This document shows, piece by piece, positions 7,732-15,173 of a stretch of 40,573 nucleotides of DNA. Every line of letters begins with the position of its first letter. The stretch's first letter is position 1. Source of the DNA: Bacillota bacterium (GTDB lineage: Bacteria; Bacillota; Clostridia; Acetivibrionales; DSM-1351); the NCBI GenBank assembly GCA_023433945.1, contig JAEYTP010000070.1, positions 1 through 40,573 of the forward strand. Reading direction: 5' to 3'. The notes below the pieces were generated by a model. That model worked only from the letters and a program-made list of their open reading frames with translations, did no database searches and was not told the DNA's origin. The translations under genes and the position numbers were made by a program.

Positions 7732-9285
7732 CTAACCTTTAGCTGTTTCAGCAAGGAATATAACACCTGTCATATGATAATTGAATCCCTTGACATTACT
7801 GCTATATCCTACTAAAGTCTTAGCATGTGAAATTGGTAACCAAACAGAATTTTCAGCTGCCATTTTCTCAAGATCAGTATAAATCTTGTTTCGCTCGTCC
7901 CCTGCAGGGGTAGTAAGACCCTTATTTATTAATGCTTTGAAATCTGCAAAGTCCCACCGAGCTACGTTCATGGTAGGATCACTGTCAGACAATAAATTCA
8001 TAAAGTTATCTGGATCACCATTGTCTCCAATCCAACCATAGAAGCAAACATCATAGTCTCCTGCTTTAATCTTTTGCTTGTAGGTTGTCCAGTCATAGGA
8101 ATCAATTGTTGCAGTAACACCAACATTCTTGAAGTAACCTTGAATTGCTTCTGCAAGTGCCTGACCGTTTGCTGAATTATATGGTCTTGGATTTGTGTAA
8201 GTAATCATGTGTAAAGTTGTAACGCCTGCAGCCTGAAGTGCTGATTTAGCACCTTCTGCATCAAATGAGGCCTGGCTTATACTCTTGTCATATCCAGGCA
8301 TAAATGAAGGCATTACTGAAGTTGCTGGTTCTGCATATCCTTGATATAAGCTCTTAACTAATTCAGGAACATTAACAGCTTGAGATAATGCTTTACGAAC
8401 CTCTTTCTTGTCAAAAGGAGCCTTTGTTGTGTTAAATGCCATATAGTTTATATTCATGCCTTGAGCTTCATAAATATTGTTATTAGCATCCTTAATCTGC
8501 TGAACAACAGTTGCATCAATACCATCAATGATATCTGCTTCACCATTATTGAGGGCAACTACTCTAGCAGAGTTATCTGAAATAAACTTGAATATAACAT
8601 TCTTTGTTACTGCCTTTGTACCCCAGTAGTCATCATTACGTACAAGAACTACATTCTGGCTTTTTGTCCAGCTTACAAATTTGTATGGACCTGTTCCGCA
8701 TGGATTTTCATTTACATTGTTGTTATATTTCTTTAACGCAGTTGGGCTAACAATAGGAGCACCAAGAGCCATTGCAAGATTGTTTAAAAATGGTGTACTA
8801 GCACTCTTCATGTTAATTTTTACGGTATACTCATCTACAACCTCAACATCTTTAACCGAACCAAATACAAATCCTGCATATCCCATATCTTCTGTTACGT
8901 TCGGTTCTAATTGGCGGTCGATGTTAAATTTAACAGCTTCAGCATTAAAGTCGGTGCCATCGTGGAATTTTACACCTTTCCTAAGGTGGAATGTATATGT
9001 AAGTCCGTCACTGCTAGTATCCCAGCTCTCTGCAAGCGAAGGCTCAACGTTTGTTGAATCCTTATTGTACTTCAATAAGCCTTCATAAATATTAACAACA
9101 ATCTTAGCTGATTCGCCATCATCAATAAGTGCTGGGTCAAGTCCTCTTGGATCAGCTCCCTGAGCATAAATAATAGTATCTTTAGCTCTATCCTTTGCTG
9201 ATTCCCCTGATCCACATGCTACTAAACTTGAGCATGTAAATGCCACTACAAGTAGCATAGTAAGTATTCTGTACATTTTACTCAT
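7732..9285 (-). CDS. oppA: Oligopeptide-binding lipoprotein (SBP family 5)
   Basis: Extracellular solute-binding protein of 517 residues. It has a lipoprotein signal peptide with lipobox SLVAC (lipidated Cys near residue 24), then the family-5 core: DPALIDDGESAKIVVNIYEGL, the classic signature LAESWDTSSDGLTYTFHLRKGVKF (read in two parts), and YDVCFYGWIGDNGDPDNF late in the protein. It captures peptides or nickel-like ligands and delivers them to OppBC. It is the first gene of the operon, with a strong AGGAGG before the ATG. The ligand cannot be told from sequence. Confidence 0.94.
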   Translation of the reverse strand: MSKMYRILTMLLVVAFTCSSLVACGSGESAKDRAKDTIIYAQGADPRGLDPALIDDGESAKIVVNIYEGLLKYNKDSTNVEPSLAESWDTSSDGLTYTFHLRKGVKFHDGTDFNAEAVKFNIDRQLEPNVTEDMGYAGFVFGSVKDVEVVDEYTVKINMKSASTPFLNNLAMALGAPIVSPTALKKYNNNVNENPCGTGPYKFVSWTKSQNVVLVRNDDYWGTKAVTKNVIFKFISDNSARVVALNNGEADIIDGIDATVVQQIKDANNNIYEAQGMNINYMAFNTTKAPFDKKEVRKALSQAVNVPELVKSLYQGYAEPATSVMPSFMPGYDKSISQASFDAEGAKSALQAAGVTTLHMITYTNPRPYNSANGQALAEAIQGYFKNVGVTATIDSYDWTTYKQKIKAGDYDVCFYGWIGDNGDPDNFMNLLSDSDPTMNVARWDFADFKALINKGLTTPAGDERNKIYTDLEKMAAENSVWLPISHAKTLVGYSSNVKGFNYHMTGVIFLAETAKG

Positions 9286-9728
9286 TTTTCTCTACTCCTC
9301 CTCAAAATCCCTAAAAAATAAAATTATATATAATATAAGCTCAAACGCCTACCATAATTTAGGTAAACGAAGTCGCTGAATTAAATACCATTTTATCACT
9401 AAAATTCTTTATATTCAATATTTGTTATAACTGCTACCTTTTATAATATAAAATGGCTATGCAAAACTATGTATATTTGTAAATAGTTATTAAAGAGCCT
9501 CTTTCTTTACATTTCTGGGTTTAGAGTACCGTCTAAAACTATATATTTATCAATCAATCACATGAAATGATTCCTTATATCTTGTTTTACAATTTTACGG
9601 TTTTCACTGCTTATAAAAGAGCTTCTAAGTACTCGTAAATCAACATTTTATATTTTTATGTAACCCTATTCCTAAATTATTCATATTTATGTATAGTAAG
9701 CAATCACAATTTAGTGAGGAGGGTAATA
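9286..9728. other. Intergenic region between divergent opp and cotJ operons
   Basis: A 443-bp AT-rich region that must hold the promoters of the opp operon (minus strand) and the cotJ operon (plus strand). I see AT-rich -10-like sequence (tatataat) near 9325-9335 for opp, but no convincing -35. CotJ is sigma-E dependent in Bacillus. Sequence near 9680-9710 is only weakly like a sigma-E promoter, so I do not assign one. No gene is seen. Confidence 0.5.
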
Positions 9729-9914
9729 ATGCAAGGAAACAATAACAATGAAAACAAGTGTGTAAATGAACTTGATAGCTTGCCTCTTGCAATGGCATAT
9801 GTGCCTATTCAGGATTGGGAGACACCATATGACGTAAAAACAGGATTCGAAAGAGGTACAATGTTCCCATCCCTAGATAAACCATTCATTGGGAAGGAGG
9901 CTATAAGATTATGA
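9729..9914 (+). CDS. cotJA: Spore coat-associated protein CotJA
   Basis: A 61-residue protein with the CotJA core: LPLAMAYVPIQDWETPYDV then GFERGTMFPSLDKPFIGKE. CotJA is a small spore-coat component encoded with CotJB and CotJC and made in the mother cell. A GTG at 9714 is in frame, but GAGGAGG at 9716-9722 overlaps that reading and fits the ATG at 9729. Its last 4 nt overlap cotJB, so translation is coupled. Confidence 0.92.
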   Translation: MQGNNNNENKCVNELDSLPLAMAYVPIQDWETPYDVKTGFERGTMFPSLDKPFIGKEAIRL

Positions 9915-10183
9915 ATCAACAGATGACTGACAGAGAAGCTAAAATGCATAATTTACAAGCATATAATTTTGCTATGGCGGAAGTCGCACTTTTCCTAGAT
10001 ACTCATCCAGATGACAAAGTGGCTCTTTCATACTTTAAAAAGTATGGTGAATTAAAAGATATGGCTGAAAGAGAGTTCACCAGCAGCTATGGCCCTATTA
10101 CTACAAGTACAACAAATTATGATTTTACAACCTGGAACTGGATTGATAATCCGTGGCCTTGGGAAAGAGAAGGTGAGGTATAG
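9911..10183 (+). CDS. cotJB: Spore coat protein CotJB
   Basis: A 90-residue CotJB: helical N-terminal half (YNFAMAEVALFLDTHPDDKVAL, read in parts) followed by the diagnostic YGPIT segment and the Trp-rich tail WNWIDNPWPWEREGEV. It is a structural partner of CotJC in the inner spore coat. ATG overlaps the cotJA stop, preceded by GGGAAGGAGG inside cotJA, and cotJC begins 2 nt after its stop. Confidence 0.94.
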   Translation: MNQQMTDREAKMHNLQAYNFAMAEVALFLDTHPDDKVALSYFKKYGELKDMAEREFTSSYGPITTSTTNYDFTTWNWIDNPWPWEREGEV

Positions 10184-10185
10184 TT

Positions 10186-10362
10186 ATGTGGACGTATGAG
10201 AAAATGCTTCAGTATCCAGTAAAAATTGAGAGACCTAATCCGGCACTCGCAAAAGTAATTATAACGCAATTCGGCGGGCCGGACGGTGAGCTTGCTGCTG
10301 CCAACAGGTATTTAAGTCAGCGTTATTCTATGCCTTATAAGGAGGTTAAGGGTATGTTGTGA
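10186..10362 (+). CDS. cotJC: CotJC manganese catalase-like coat protein, N-terminal part (interrupted)
   Basis: Starts MWTYEKMLQYPVKIERPNP and continues through TQFGGPDGELAAANRYLSQR, which matches the first third of CotJC. The Glu in DGELAAA is the first manganese ligand of the manganese-catalase fold. Similarity ends at K55-G56 (AAGGGT, 10348-10353); then M, L and a TGA stop follow. The rest of the gene is 20.8 kb away at 31124, in the same frame and strand, with the shared core AAGGGTAT. The gene is therefore split by an inserted element. Removal of the element would give ...YKEVKGILTDIGTEEL.... It is the third gene of the cotJ operon. Confidence 0.93.
   Translation: MWTYEKMLQYPVKIERPNPALAKVIITQFGGPDGELAAANRYLSQRYSMPYKEVKGML
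10348..10355 (+). other. Left attachment core of the cotJC element
   Basis: AAGGGTAT, encoding Lys55-Gly56 and the first two bases of codon 57 of cotJC. The same 8 bp occur at 31124-31131 in the same codon phase. Sequence similarity between the junctions does not extend beyond these bases except one A on one side, as expected for the short core used by large serine recombinases. Confidence 0.85.
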
Positions 10363-10462
10363 TATTGTATAGAGTTTTTATATAATTATTTACTTTTATA
10401 TATGTTCCAGAATTCATATGCTTTTATGCTACAATGGGGATTTACACATTTCTTCCATTGTT

Positions 10463-10488
10463 ACTTATTGTATGTAGACTTATTGTAT
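10463..10488 (+). promoter_or_regulatory. Putative C-boxes of the restriction-modification controller
   Basis: ACTTATTGTAT occurs twice, at 10463-10473 and 10478-10488, a 15-bp period, 40 bp before the controller-like gene. R-M controller proteins bind paired operator boxes that overlap their own promoter. A TTGTTA at 10459 with TATTGT at 10481 (16-bp spacer) is a possible promoter overlapping the boxes. Function is inferred. Confidence 0.5.
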
Positions 10489-10527
10489 TTGATTTAGTAG
10501 AATACTAAAAATTAGGGGGTGTAACAA

Positions 10528-10734
10528 TTGGATGATATTTGTAAGAAGTTCGGTCTTGTAGTAAAAAAATATCGAATTGAAAAGGGATTATCACAAGAAA
10601 AGCTTGCAGAAATCTCTGGTCTTCATCGAACATACATAAGTTCTGTAGAAAGAGGCACAAGAAGTATTTCACTAAGCAATATTGATAAAATTGCTAAAGC
10701 CCTTGAACTTGAGCCCTATAAATTATTCCAGTAA
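10528..10734 (+). CDS. XRE-family regulator, probable R-M controller (C) protein
   Basis: A 68-residue single-domain helix-turn-helix protein: GLVVKKYRIEKGLSQEKLAE, then ISGLHRTYISSVERGTRSIS (the recognition helix with the ERG.R.IS pattern of C proteins) and LELEPYKLF. C proteins time restriction enzyme expression after methyltransferase. It starts with TTG at 10528 behind AGGGGGTGT and stands 96 bp upstream of the endonuclease gene in the same direction. The paired repeats upstream support autoregulation. It could instead be a general XRE repressor of the element. Confidence 0.75.
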   Translation: MDDICKKFGLVVKKYRIEKGLSQEKLAEISGLHRTYISSVERGTRSISLSNIDKIAKALELEPYKLFQ

Positions 10735-10830
10735 GAATAGCTTAAATTATAATAATGATAATTATTTTTACTTTGATTTTATAATTTGTGCATTTATAAG
10801 AAAAGTTTAATATAAAAAGGAGTTGATAAA

Positions 10831-11631
10831 ATGGCATATTTTTCAGAAAACCTACAACAACTTTATGATGATTATAGAATTTATGATCTTCCCCATGGTA
10901 TTGTCGGTGATAAGCTTGGTGACGTTTTTGAAGACTATTGCATATATATCTTCCAACGTGATGATTATTTGAGAGCTTTTAATGCAAGAACTCCAATAAA
11001 CGGAAGCTATGAATACACAATTTTCGCCACTACATTACTAAAGTATGGTATTCCCCCAGAAACTAATATACAAGAGATATGTGCTACTAATGATGTACTA
11101 TCAAGAGTCACGGGGGGCTTACCAAAAACTGATATAATTTTGGACTTATACTTATCTGATACAAACAGGCTCCAAGTCCCTATAAGCGTAAAGCAATCTA
11201 CTGCAAGTAAAGTTGCATTTGCTGAATTTGATGTTGATACTATTGTTAGGGAAGTTGGTATTACAGATACAGAACTGATTAATCTATTAAAAAAACATCA
11301 AACAGATGCTTCTGCAAAAAAATTTTCCTCTTCTGAAAAACAATTACTTACAGATAAACTACAGCCTATTAGCAAAAATTTTGTTAAATGGGTTGCAACA
11401 GGATGCCCACATAACTCATGCGACTTAAGAATCCCTAAAATCATTTTAAAGTTTGATTTAGCTAGAGATACATATATAATTAACAAATATGCAATATATA
11501 CTTCCGACGAATATGTTGAACATATAATGTATAATCATAATGGGGAACTAAAAAAAGGCGGTTTTGGAACAGGGTTATCGTGGACCTATGCAACAGGTTC
11601 AAAAGGGCATAAAATTCAATTTAAAGGGTAA
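10831..11631 (+). CDS. MspI-like type II restriction endonuclease
   Basis: A 266-residue protein that I match to R.MspI over its whole length: N-terminal LYDDYRIYDLPHG, central GGLPKTDIILDL, then VPISVKQSTASKVAFAEFDV, then VGITDTELINLLKKHQ with KKFSSSEKQLLTDKL, and the closing GFGTGLSWTYATGSKGHKIQ. MspI cuts C^CGG; the same specificity is likely but not proved. The Asp of PKTD and the Lys of SVK fit its nuclease centre. A GGAG ribosome binding site precedes the ATG. It follows the controller gene and faces a cytosine methyltransferase across a shared terminator. Confidence 0.9.
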   Translation: MAYFSENLQQLYDDYRIYDLPHGIVGDKLGDVFEDYCIYIFQRDDYLRAFNARTPINGSYEYTIFATTLLKYGIPPETNIQEICATNDVLSRVTGGLPKTDIILDLYLSDTNRLQVPISVKQSTASKVAFAEFDVDTIVREVGITDTELINLLKKHQTDASAKKFSSSEKQLLTDKLQPISKNFVKWVATGCPHNSCDLRIPKIILKFDLARDTYIINKYAIYTSDEYVEHIMYNHNGELKKGGFGTGLSWTYATGSKGHKIQFKG

Positions 11632-11639
11632 CTTGTTAA

Positions 11640-11678
11640 AATAAGGGTAGATGTCGATAATTGACTTCTACCCTTATT
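11640..11678. terminator. Bidirectional terminator between endonuclease and methyltransferase genes
   Basis: Arms 11640-11655 and 11663-11678 (aataagggtagatgtc / gacttctacccttatt) pair over 16 bp with one mismatch and a 7-nt loop. T-rich sequence flanks both sides. It lies between two convergent genes. Confidence 0.8.
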
Positions 11679-11697
11679 ACTTTATTAGAAATAAACT

Positions 11698-13056
11698 TTA
11701 CATATTATTTTTTTCTAATTCTACTAATGCATTAAATAAACTCTCTCCTAATGCTTTTGTTAAAAGAACTGGTATAGCATCACCTATCTGCTCATATTTA
11801 TCTTGTTCTGGATCACTATGAAACTTCACATAGGGACCTTCCACAATGTACCAATCTGGGAATGATTGTAACCTAGCCACTTCACGGGGAGTCAACTGTC
11901 TATCTAAAAACGGATGAATCATTTCATCTAAACAATGAGATGTAACTGTAAAGCATGGTTCATCTGATTTTAATCTTCTATTCCTTGCAGCATAAAGCTT
12001 GTTAGGAAAAACCTGTTTAACAACATCTTCTTTACCTTCTTCTAATAACCGTTCTGCTGCCTTTTTCATACCTTCACCTTGTTTAATATACTTAAATCTC
12101 TCAACCATGTTAGGTCTATGATTCAAAGCTTTGTGGAACATCACCTTATTATTATCATACTTTAAATGATTAGGGACATAATAACCATCACCATGAATAA
12201 ACTTCATAAATTCATACATTGACTCTGATATTTTCCCATTTTTAAAATCTTTTACATATTCACATGTATAATTAAGGCAATCTCCACCTTCTCCACTATT
12301 GATTTCAGGTAGGTATGAAAGTGCTTCTCCAACAGTAACATATGGATACTTTCTTCCTGGGCCATGCGTTTTTTCAGGGTACTTAAAAGGGTTCTCACCA
12401 AATTTGCTGTTGCATCCAACTAAAAATATTCTCTCACGCTTTTGTGGTACTCCATAATCTGATGCCAAGCACTTAACTACCTCGATTTTATCACTTGCTA
12501 AAATATAGCTATTTCCTGATTGTTCTGACTTTTCACCAAATTTATTTAATATATATTTAAATTGACCACCGTCTATTCCCTCTCGCTTCTTAGTAAGTAA
12601 TCCCGGTACATTTTCAAAGAACACAAATTTACTGTCAACTGCGTGCGCTATTCTGAGTAAGTTTGAAAACAAGTCATTTCTATCATCATCCTCTAAACGT
12701 TTTCCTGCCATTGAAAAGCTTTCACAAGGAGGTCCTCCTGCAACAATATCAACTTTTGAAACATTAAACTTCTTCAAAAGAATTTCTCTAATCAAATCAT
12801 TTGAAACTTCATTTATGTCTCCATGAATAAGACAAGTTTTATCAGATTTTTGCAAAATCAACTCCAGCTTACCCATATGCTGCTTTAGATTTTCTAGTTC
12901 ATATATTTCAGCATCATGACTAGATGAATATGTTAAAACTGTATTTCCACTTATTTCAACAGCAATCAACGGCTTCAAGCCCGCACTTTTAAATCCTGTA
13001 CACAATCCACCTGGGCCAGCAAATAAGTCAATATAAGTAAATTGTTTCAAAACCAT
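11698..13056 (-). CDS. DNA (cytosine-5)-methyltransferase
   Basis: A 452-residue m5C methyltransferase with the motifs in order: I, YIDLFAGPGGLCTGF; IV, GGPPCESFSMAGKR with the catalytic Cys; VI, FVFFENVPGLL; VIII, VPQKRERIFLVG; a variable target-recognition region around residues 210-370; IX, LTPREVARLQSFPDW; X, QIGDAIPVLLTKALGESL. It transfers methyl to C5 of cytosine and should protect the sites cut by the neighbouring MspI-like enzyme. ATG at 13056 has AAAGG at 6 nt; upstream TTG and GTG codons are in frame but overlap this site. Confidence 0.94.
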   Translation of the reverse strand: MVLKQFTYIDLFAGPGGLCTGFKSAGLKPLIAVEISGNTVLTYSSSHDAEIYELENLKQHMGKLELILQKSDKTCLIHGDINEVSNDLIREILLKKFNVSKVDIVAGGPPCESFSMAGKRLEDDDRNDLFSNLLRIAHAVDSKFVFFENVPGLLTKKREGIDGGQFKYILNKFGEKSEQSGNSYILASDKIEVVKCLASDYGVPQKRERIFLVGCNSKFGENPFKYPEKTHGPGRKYPYVTVGEALSYLPEINSGEGGDCLNYTCEYVKDFKNGKISESMYEFMKFIHGDGYYVPNHLKYDNNKVMFHKALNHRPNMVERFKYIKQGEGMKKAAERLLEEGKEDVVKQVFPNKLYAARNRRLKSDEPCFTVTSHCLDEMIHPFLDRQLTPREVARLQSFPDWYIVEGPYVKFHSDPEQDKYEQIGDAIPVLLTKALGESLFNALVELEKNNM

Positions 13057-13474
13057 CACCAACCTTTATAATATTGAAGCTATAATTATATAGCATATTC
13101 AACTTTACTTCAATATAAACTGAATAGGATTATGCAACTGTACTTCAAGCATATATTTGCTCACAGGTCTGTATATATTAATATGATAAAAGACGAATGG
13201 TAAACCCATTATCGTTTTACCAAAATGCACAAACTGTAATATTCATTCATGGGTGCTTTTAACACCGTCATTGTATATCAATATTTTCTCATAATCATAA
13301 ACCTAGAATAACTTTTTTGGAAGATAAAATCAATGAAACACAGAACGCAAATCAAGGAAATAACAACATAAAATAATGAGGCTAAAAATTATTTTATGTT
13401 GGGAGTGAGAAAATAAATTCACAGATAAAAGCTTGTCTAAGCTAATTGCTCATAAACAGCCTAATACCGAATAT
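13057..13474. other. Intergenic region with a perfect 13-bp hairpin
   Basis: No gene recognised. Near its right end, 13365-13377 (aacataaaataat) and 13388-13400 (attattttatgtt) form a perfect 13-bp inverted repeat with a 10-nt loop. It probably terminates the second methyltransferase gene. A weaker 8-bp hairpin (tggtaaac / gttttacca) lies near 13200-13230. Confidence 0.6.
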
Positions 13475-14266
13475 CTAGCCAGAATTTACAGTTCTCTTAT
13501 CACCCTTATGCAACTCGGTTAAGAGCCTTTGTTTTGCCAGTTCACAATACTCCGTTTCAATATCTACACCAATACCAACTCTACCATTATGTTTTGCAGC
13601 TATTAAAGTACTTCCACTTCCCATAAAAGGATCTAAAACTGTATCTCCCACAAAACTAAACAACTTAATACATCTTTGGGGAAGTTCTACTGGAAAAGGA
13701 GAAGGATGTCCTATTTTCTTCTTACTTTCTCCTGAGAAAGTCCAAACTCCACTTGTCCAATCAATAAATTCATACTTTTCAATATTTGAAACCCTTGTCC
13801 CGCTTGTCTTTTTCCAACTATCTTTATAGAGAACAACAATCAGTTCTACCGGAGCTATAACATAAGGGGCAGAAGCACTCATCCATGATCCCCATGCAGA
13901 TCTTCTTGAAATGTTTCCCTCATTCCAAATTATTGTTGAGTGATACTTCCAACCAACTTTTTTTGCTAGTACAGTCAAGTCGGCACCCACACTCTGATGT
14001 CCGCCTTTATTCTTATCTAGAGGTATGTTTAAGCAAAATCGGCCATCCGATTTTAGTACTACCAAGCACTTTTCTAGCCACCTACTGCAAAACTTTATGT
14101 ACTCTTCATATGGAACTGCATCATTATGACTTTTATAACTAATATCAACATTATACGGAGGAGATGTAACAATTAAATCAATACTATTTTCTGCAATTAA
14201 ACCTGTAGATATAAAATCATCATTGACAATTTTTGAAACTTTATTTTCAAAGAAAACATCCCCCAT
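13475..14266 (-). CDS. Site-specific DNA methyltransferase (amino-methylating, beta-type order)
   Basis: A 263-residue N6-adenine or N4-cytosine methyltransferase. The catalytic motif IV TSPPYNVD is near residue 33 and the AdoMet-binding motif I DPFMGSGST is near residue 215. This catalytic-before-AdoMet order is the beta class. The SPPY form is commoner in N4-cytosine enzymes but also occurs in N6-adenine ones, so the base is undecided. Other conserved pieces are WTSGVWTF and HPSPFPVELPQRCI. ATG follows AGAGGTGAGCT. It is transcribed toward the m5C gene, 0.4 kb away, as a second methyltransferase beside a single visible endonuclease. Confidence 0.9.
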   Translation of the reverse strand: MGDVFFENKVSKIVNDDFISTGLIAENSIDLIVTSPPYNVDISYKSHNDAVPYEEYIKFCSRWLEKCLVVLKSDGRFCLNIPLDKNKGGHQSVGADLTVLAKKVGWKYHSTIIWNEGNISRRSAWGSWMSASAPYVIAPVELIVVLYKDSWKKTSGTRVSNIEKYEFIDWTSGVWTFSGESKKKIGHPSPFPVELPQRCIKLFSFVGDTVLDPFMGSGSTLIAAKHNGRVGIGVDIETEYCELAKQRLLTELHKGDKRTVNSG

Positions 14267-14531
14267 AGCTCACCTCTTCACGAACATATGTTCTTTTATT
14301 GTATATTATCATATATTGAAATAAAAGTAAATAATAAATTAAATATTTAATTATATATCTGTCCATTATGTAGCATTACTGTATTTGTATCTAGCCGACA
14401 CTTACAATTCAACATCCTAAGTTCTCCCCCACTTGAAATCCCCATCAATCTTCCCCTATAACATAATCATACCTTGAAGGTATTTTATATAGATTGGCCC
14501 AATGGAATTTTATTTGAAAGGAGTATTTGAT

Positions 14532-14588
14532 ATGAGACGAAGGAATCTTATTCAGAAACACTATTGCGTGGTAGCTCTACCACCATAA
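14532..14588 (+). CDS. Possible 18-residue leader peptide
   Basis: AAAGGAG at 14518-14524 stands 7 nt before an ATG that opens an 18-codon frame, MRRRNLIQKHYCVVALPP, then TAA. The last codons overlap the palindrome at 14568-14583. The good ribosome binding site and basic start make translation plausible, and it lies ahead of a region rich in hairpins, like a leader. There is no similarity that I recognise, and it may be chance. Confidence 0.3.
   Translation: MRRRNLIQKHYCVVALPP
14568..14583. promoter_or_regulatory. 16-bp perfect palindrome
   Basis: gtggtagctctaccac: 7-bp arms (gtggtag / ctaccac) around a 2-bp centre. The loop is too short for a stable RNA hairpin, so a protein binding site is more likely. 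It sits between the second methyltransferase promoter region and the structured stretch at 14649-14930. Confidence 0.55.
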
Positions 14589-14648
14589 AAATTGAGTTAA
14601 TGTTTTACGATATATATTATTAAAAAAATCCTTGCCGCACCTTTATAG

Positions 14649-14930
14649 GGCTGACAATGTCAGTAATCGGCAGCCGAAGCCAGTACTATGCTGGCACATG
14701 CAATAGCATGTACTCGGATTTCTACTTAACTTTTAGAAAACCGCAAAAGTGAGGCCGCCGTCTCTATGTGAGTCTATAGGACTCCATAGAGACGGCGGTA
14801 TGGCACACCTCACAACTATTGAAAAGCAACACCCTAAAACAAAACTACATCTGGAAAATGTGAGAAACAAATGTTGCTCATAGGCCTTGCTATGCCCAAA
14901 ATACACTTAATTGACATAGTTGGCCAGATG
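14649..14930 (+). ncRNA. Candidate structured RNA or DNA locus with six inverted repeats
   Basis: Successive perfect inverted repeats occur at 14651-14663 (ctgac/gtcag), 14679-14695 (gccag/ctggc), 14697-14710 (catgc/gcatg), 14825-14878 (agcaac/gttgct) and 14848-14930 (catctgg/ccagatg). The major one is at 14755-14798, where ccgccgtctctatg pairs with its complement and an outer gtgagg/cctcac pair lies at 14749 and 14808. The major stem is about 19 bp with one bulged base and a tatag loop. The region is GC-richer than its surroundings and has no gene. It could be a structured RNA, a non-autonomous transposon relic or a recombination site. Strand is arbitrary. Confidence 0.4.
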
Positions 14931-14971
14931 GCTTTATTTGTACTATGATTATATTACACTTTAAGAGTCAT

Positions 14972-15074
14972 CTTACCCATTATGAATAATTCAGAACTAA
15001 ATATTACTTTTTATATTTTTTATCAAAGTAGTCTTACCCATTTTCAATCAATTTCGATTGTTTGCTTACCCATT
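14972..15074 (+). repeat. Three direct repeats CTTACCCATT upstream of the tyrosine recombinase
   Basis: CTTACCCATT occurs at 14972-14981, 15033-15042 and 15065-15074, with spacings of 61 and 32 bp. All copies lie within 200 bp upstream of the recombinase gene. Repeats of this size could be arm-type binding sites of the recombinase or regulator sites. The rest of 14931-15173 shows nothing more except the palindrome at 15108. Confidence 0.6.
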
Positions 15075-15107
15075 AATTATATTTAATAAACTCATAAAAA
15101 AAGTCTG

Positions 15108-15126
15108 TGAAAATTTGATTTTCATA
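15108..15126 (+). repeat. 19-bp palindromic direct repeat, copy 1
   Basis: tgaaaatttgattttcata, with internal symmetry GAAAAT-TTG-ATTTTC. An identical 19-bp copy lies at 17548-17566. The two copies bracket the tyrosine recombinase and DUF262 genes, with copy 1 47 bp upstream of the recombinase ATG. Confidence 0.7.
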
Positions 15127-15173
15127 AACTTCTTGCTTATAGTGTTTAAATAATTTAGAAAGCAGGTGACTTA

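Noticed and set aside
8681..9088. 135-codon plus-strand frame inside oppA
   Set aside because: It is antisense to a well-conserved binding-protein gene, with no ribosome binding site or family features.
9680..9713. Sigma-E promoter for cotJ
   Set aside because: Only a partial match (tCATATT and ACAAT) that would start transcription almost at the ribosome binding site; too weak to annotate.
14649..14930. Retron msr-msd RNA for the reverse transcriptase
   Set aside because: The hairpin-rich region is 5 kb from the reverse transcriptase, on the other side of the serine recombinase gene, and the RT is a nitrilase fusion of the UG1 type, not a retron RT. No a1/a2 flanking repeats were found.
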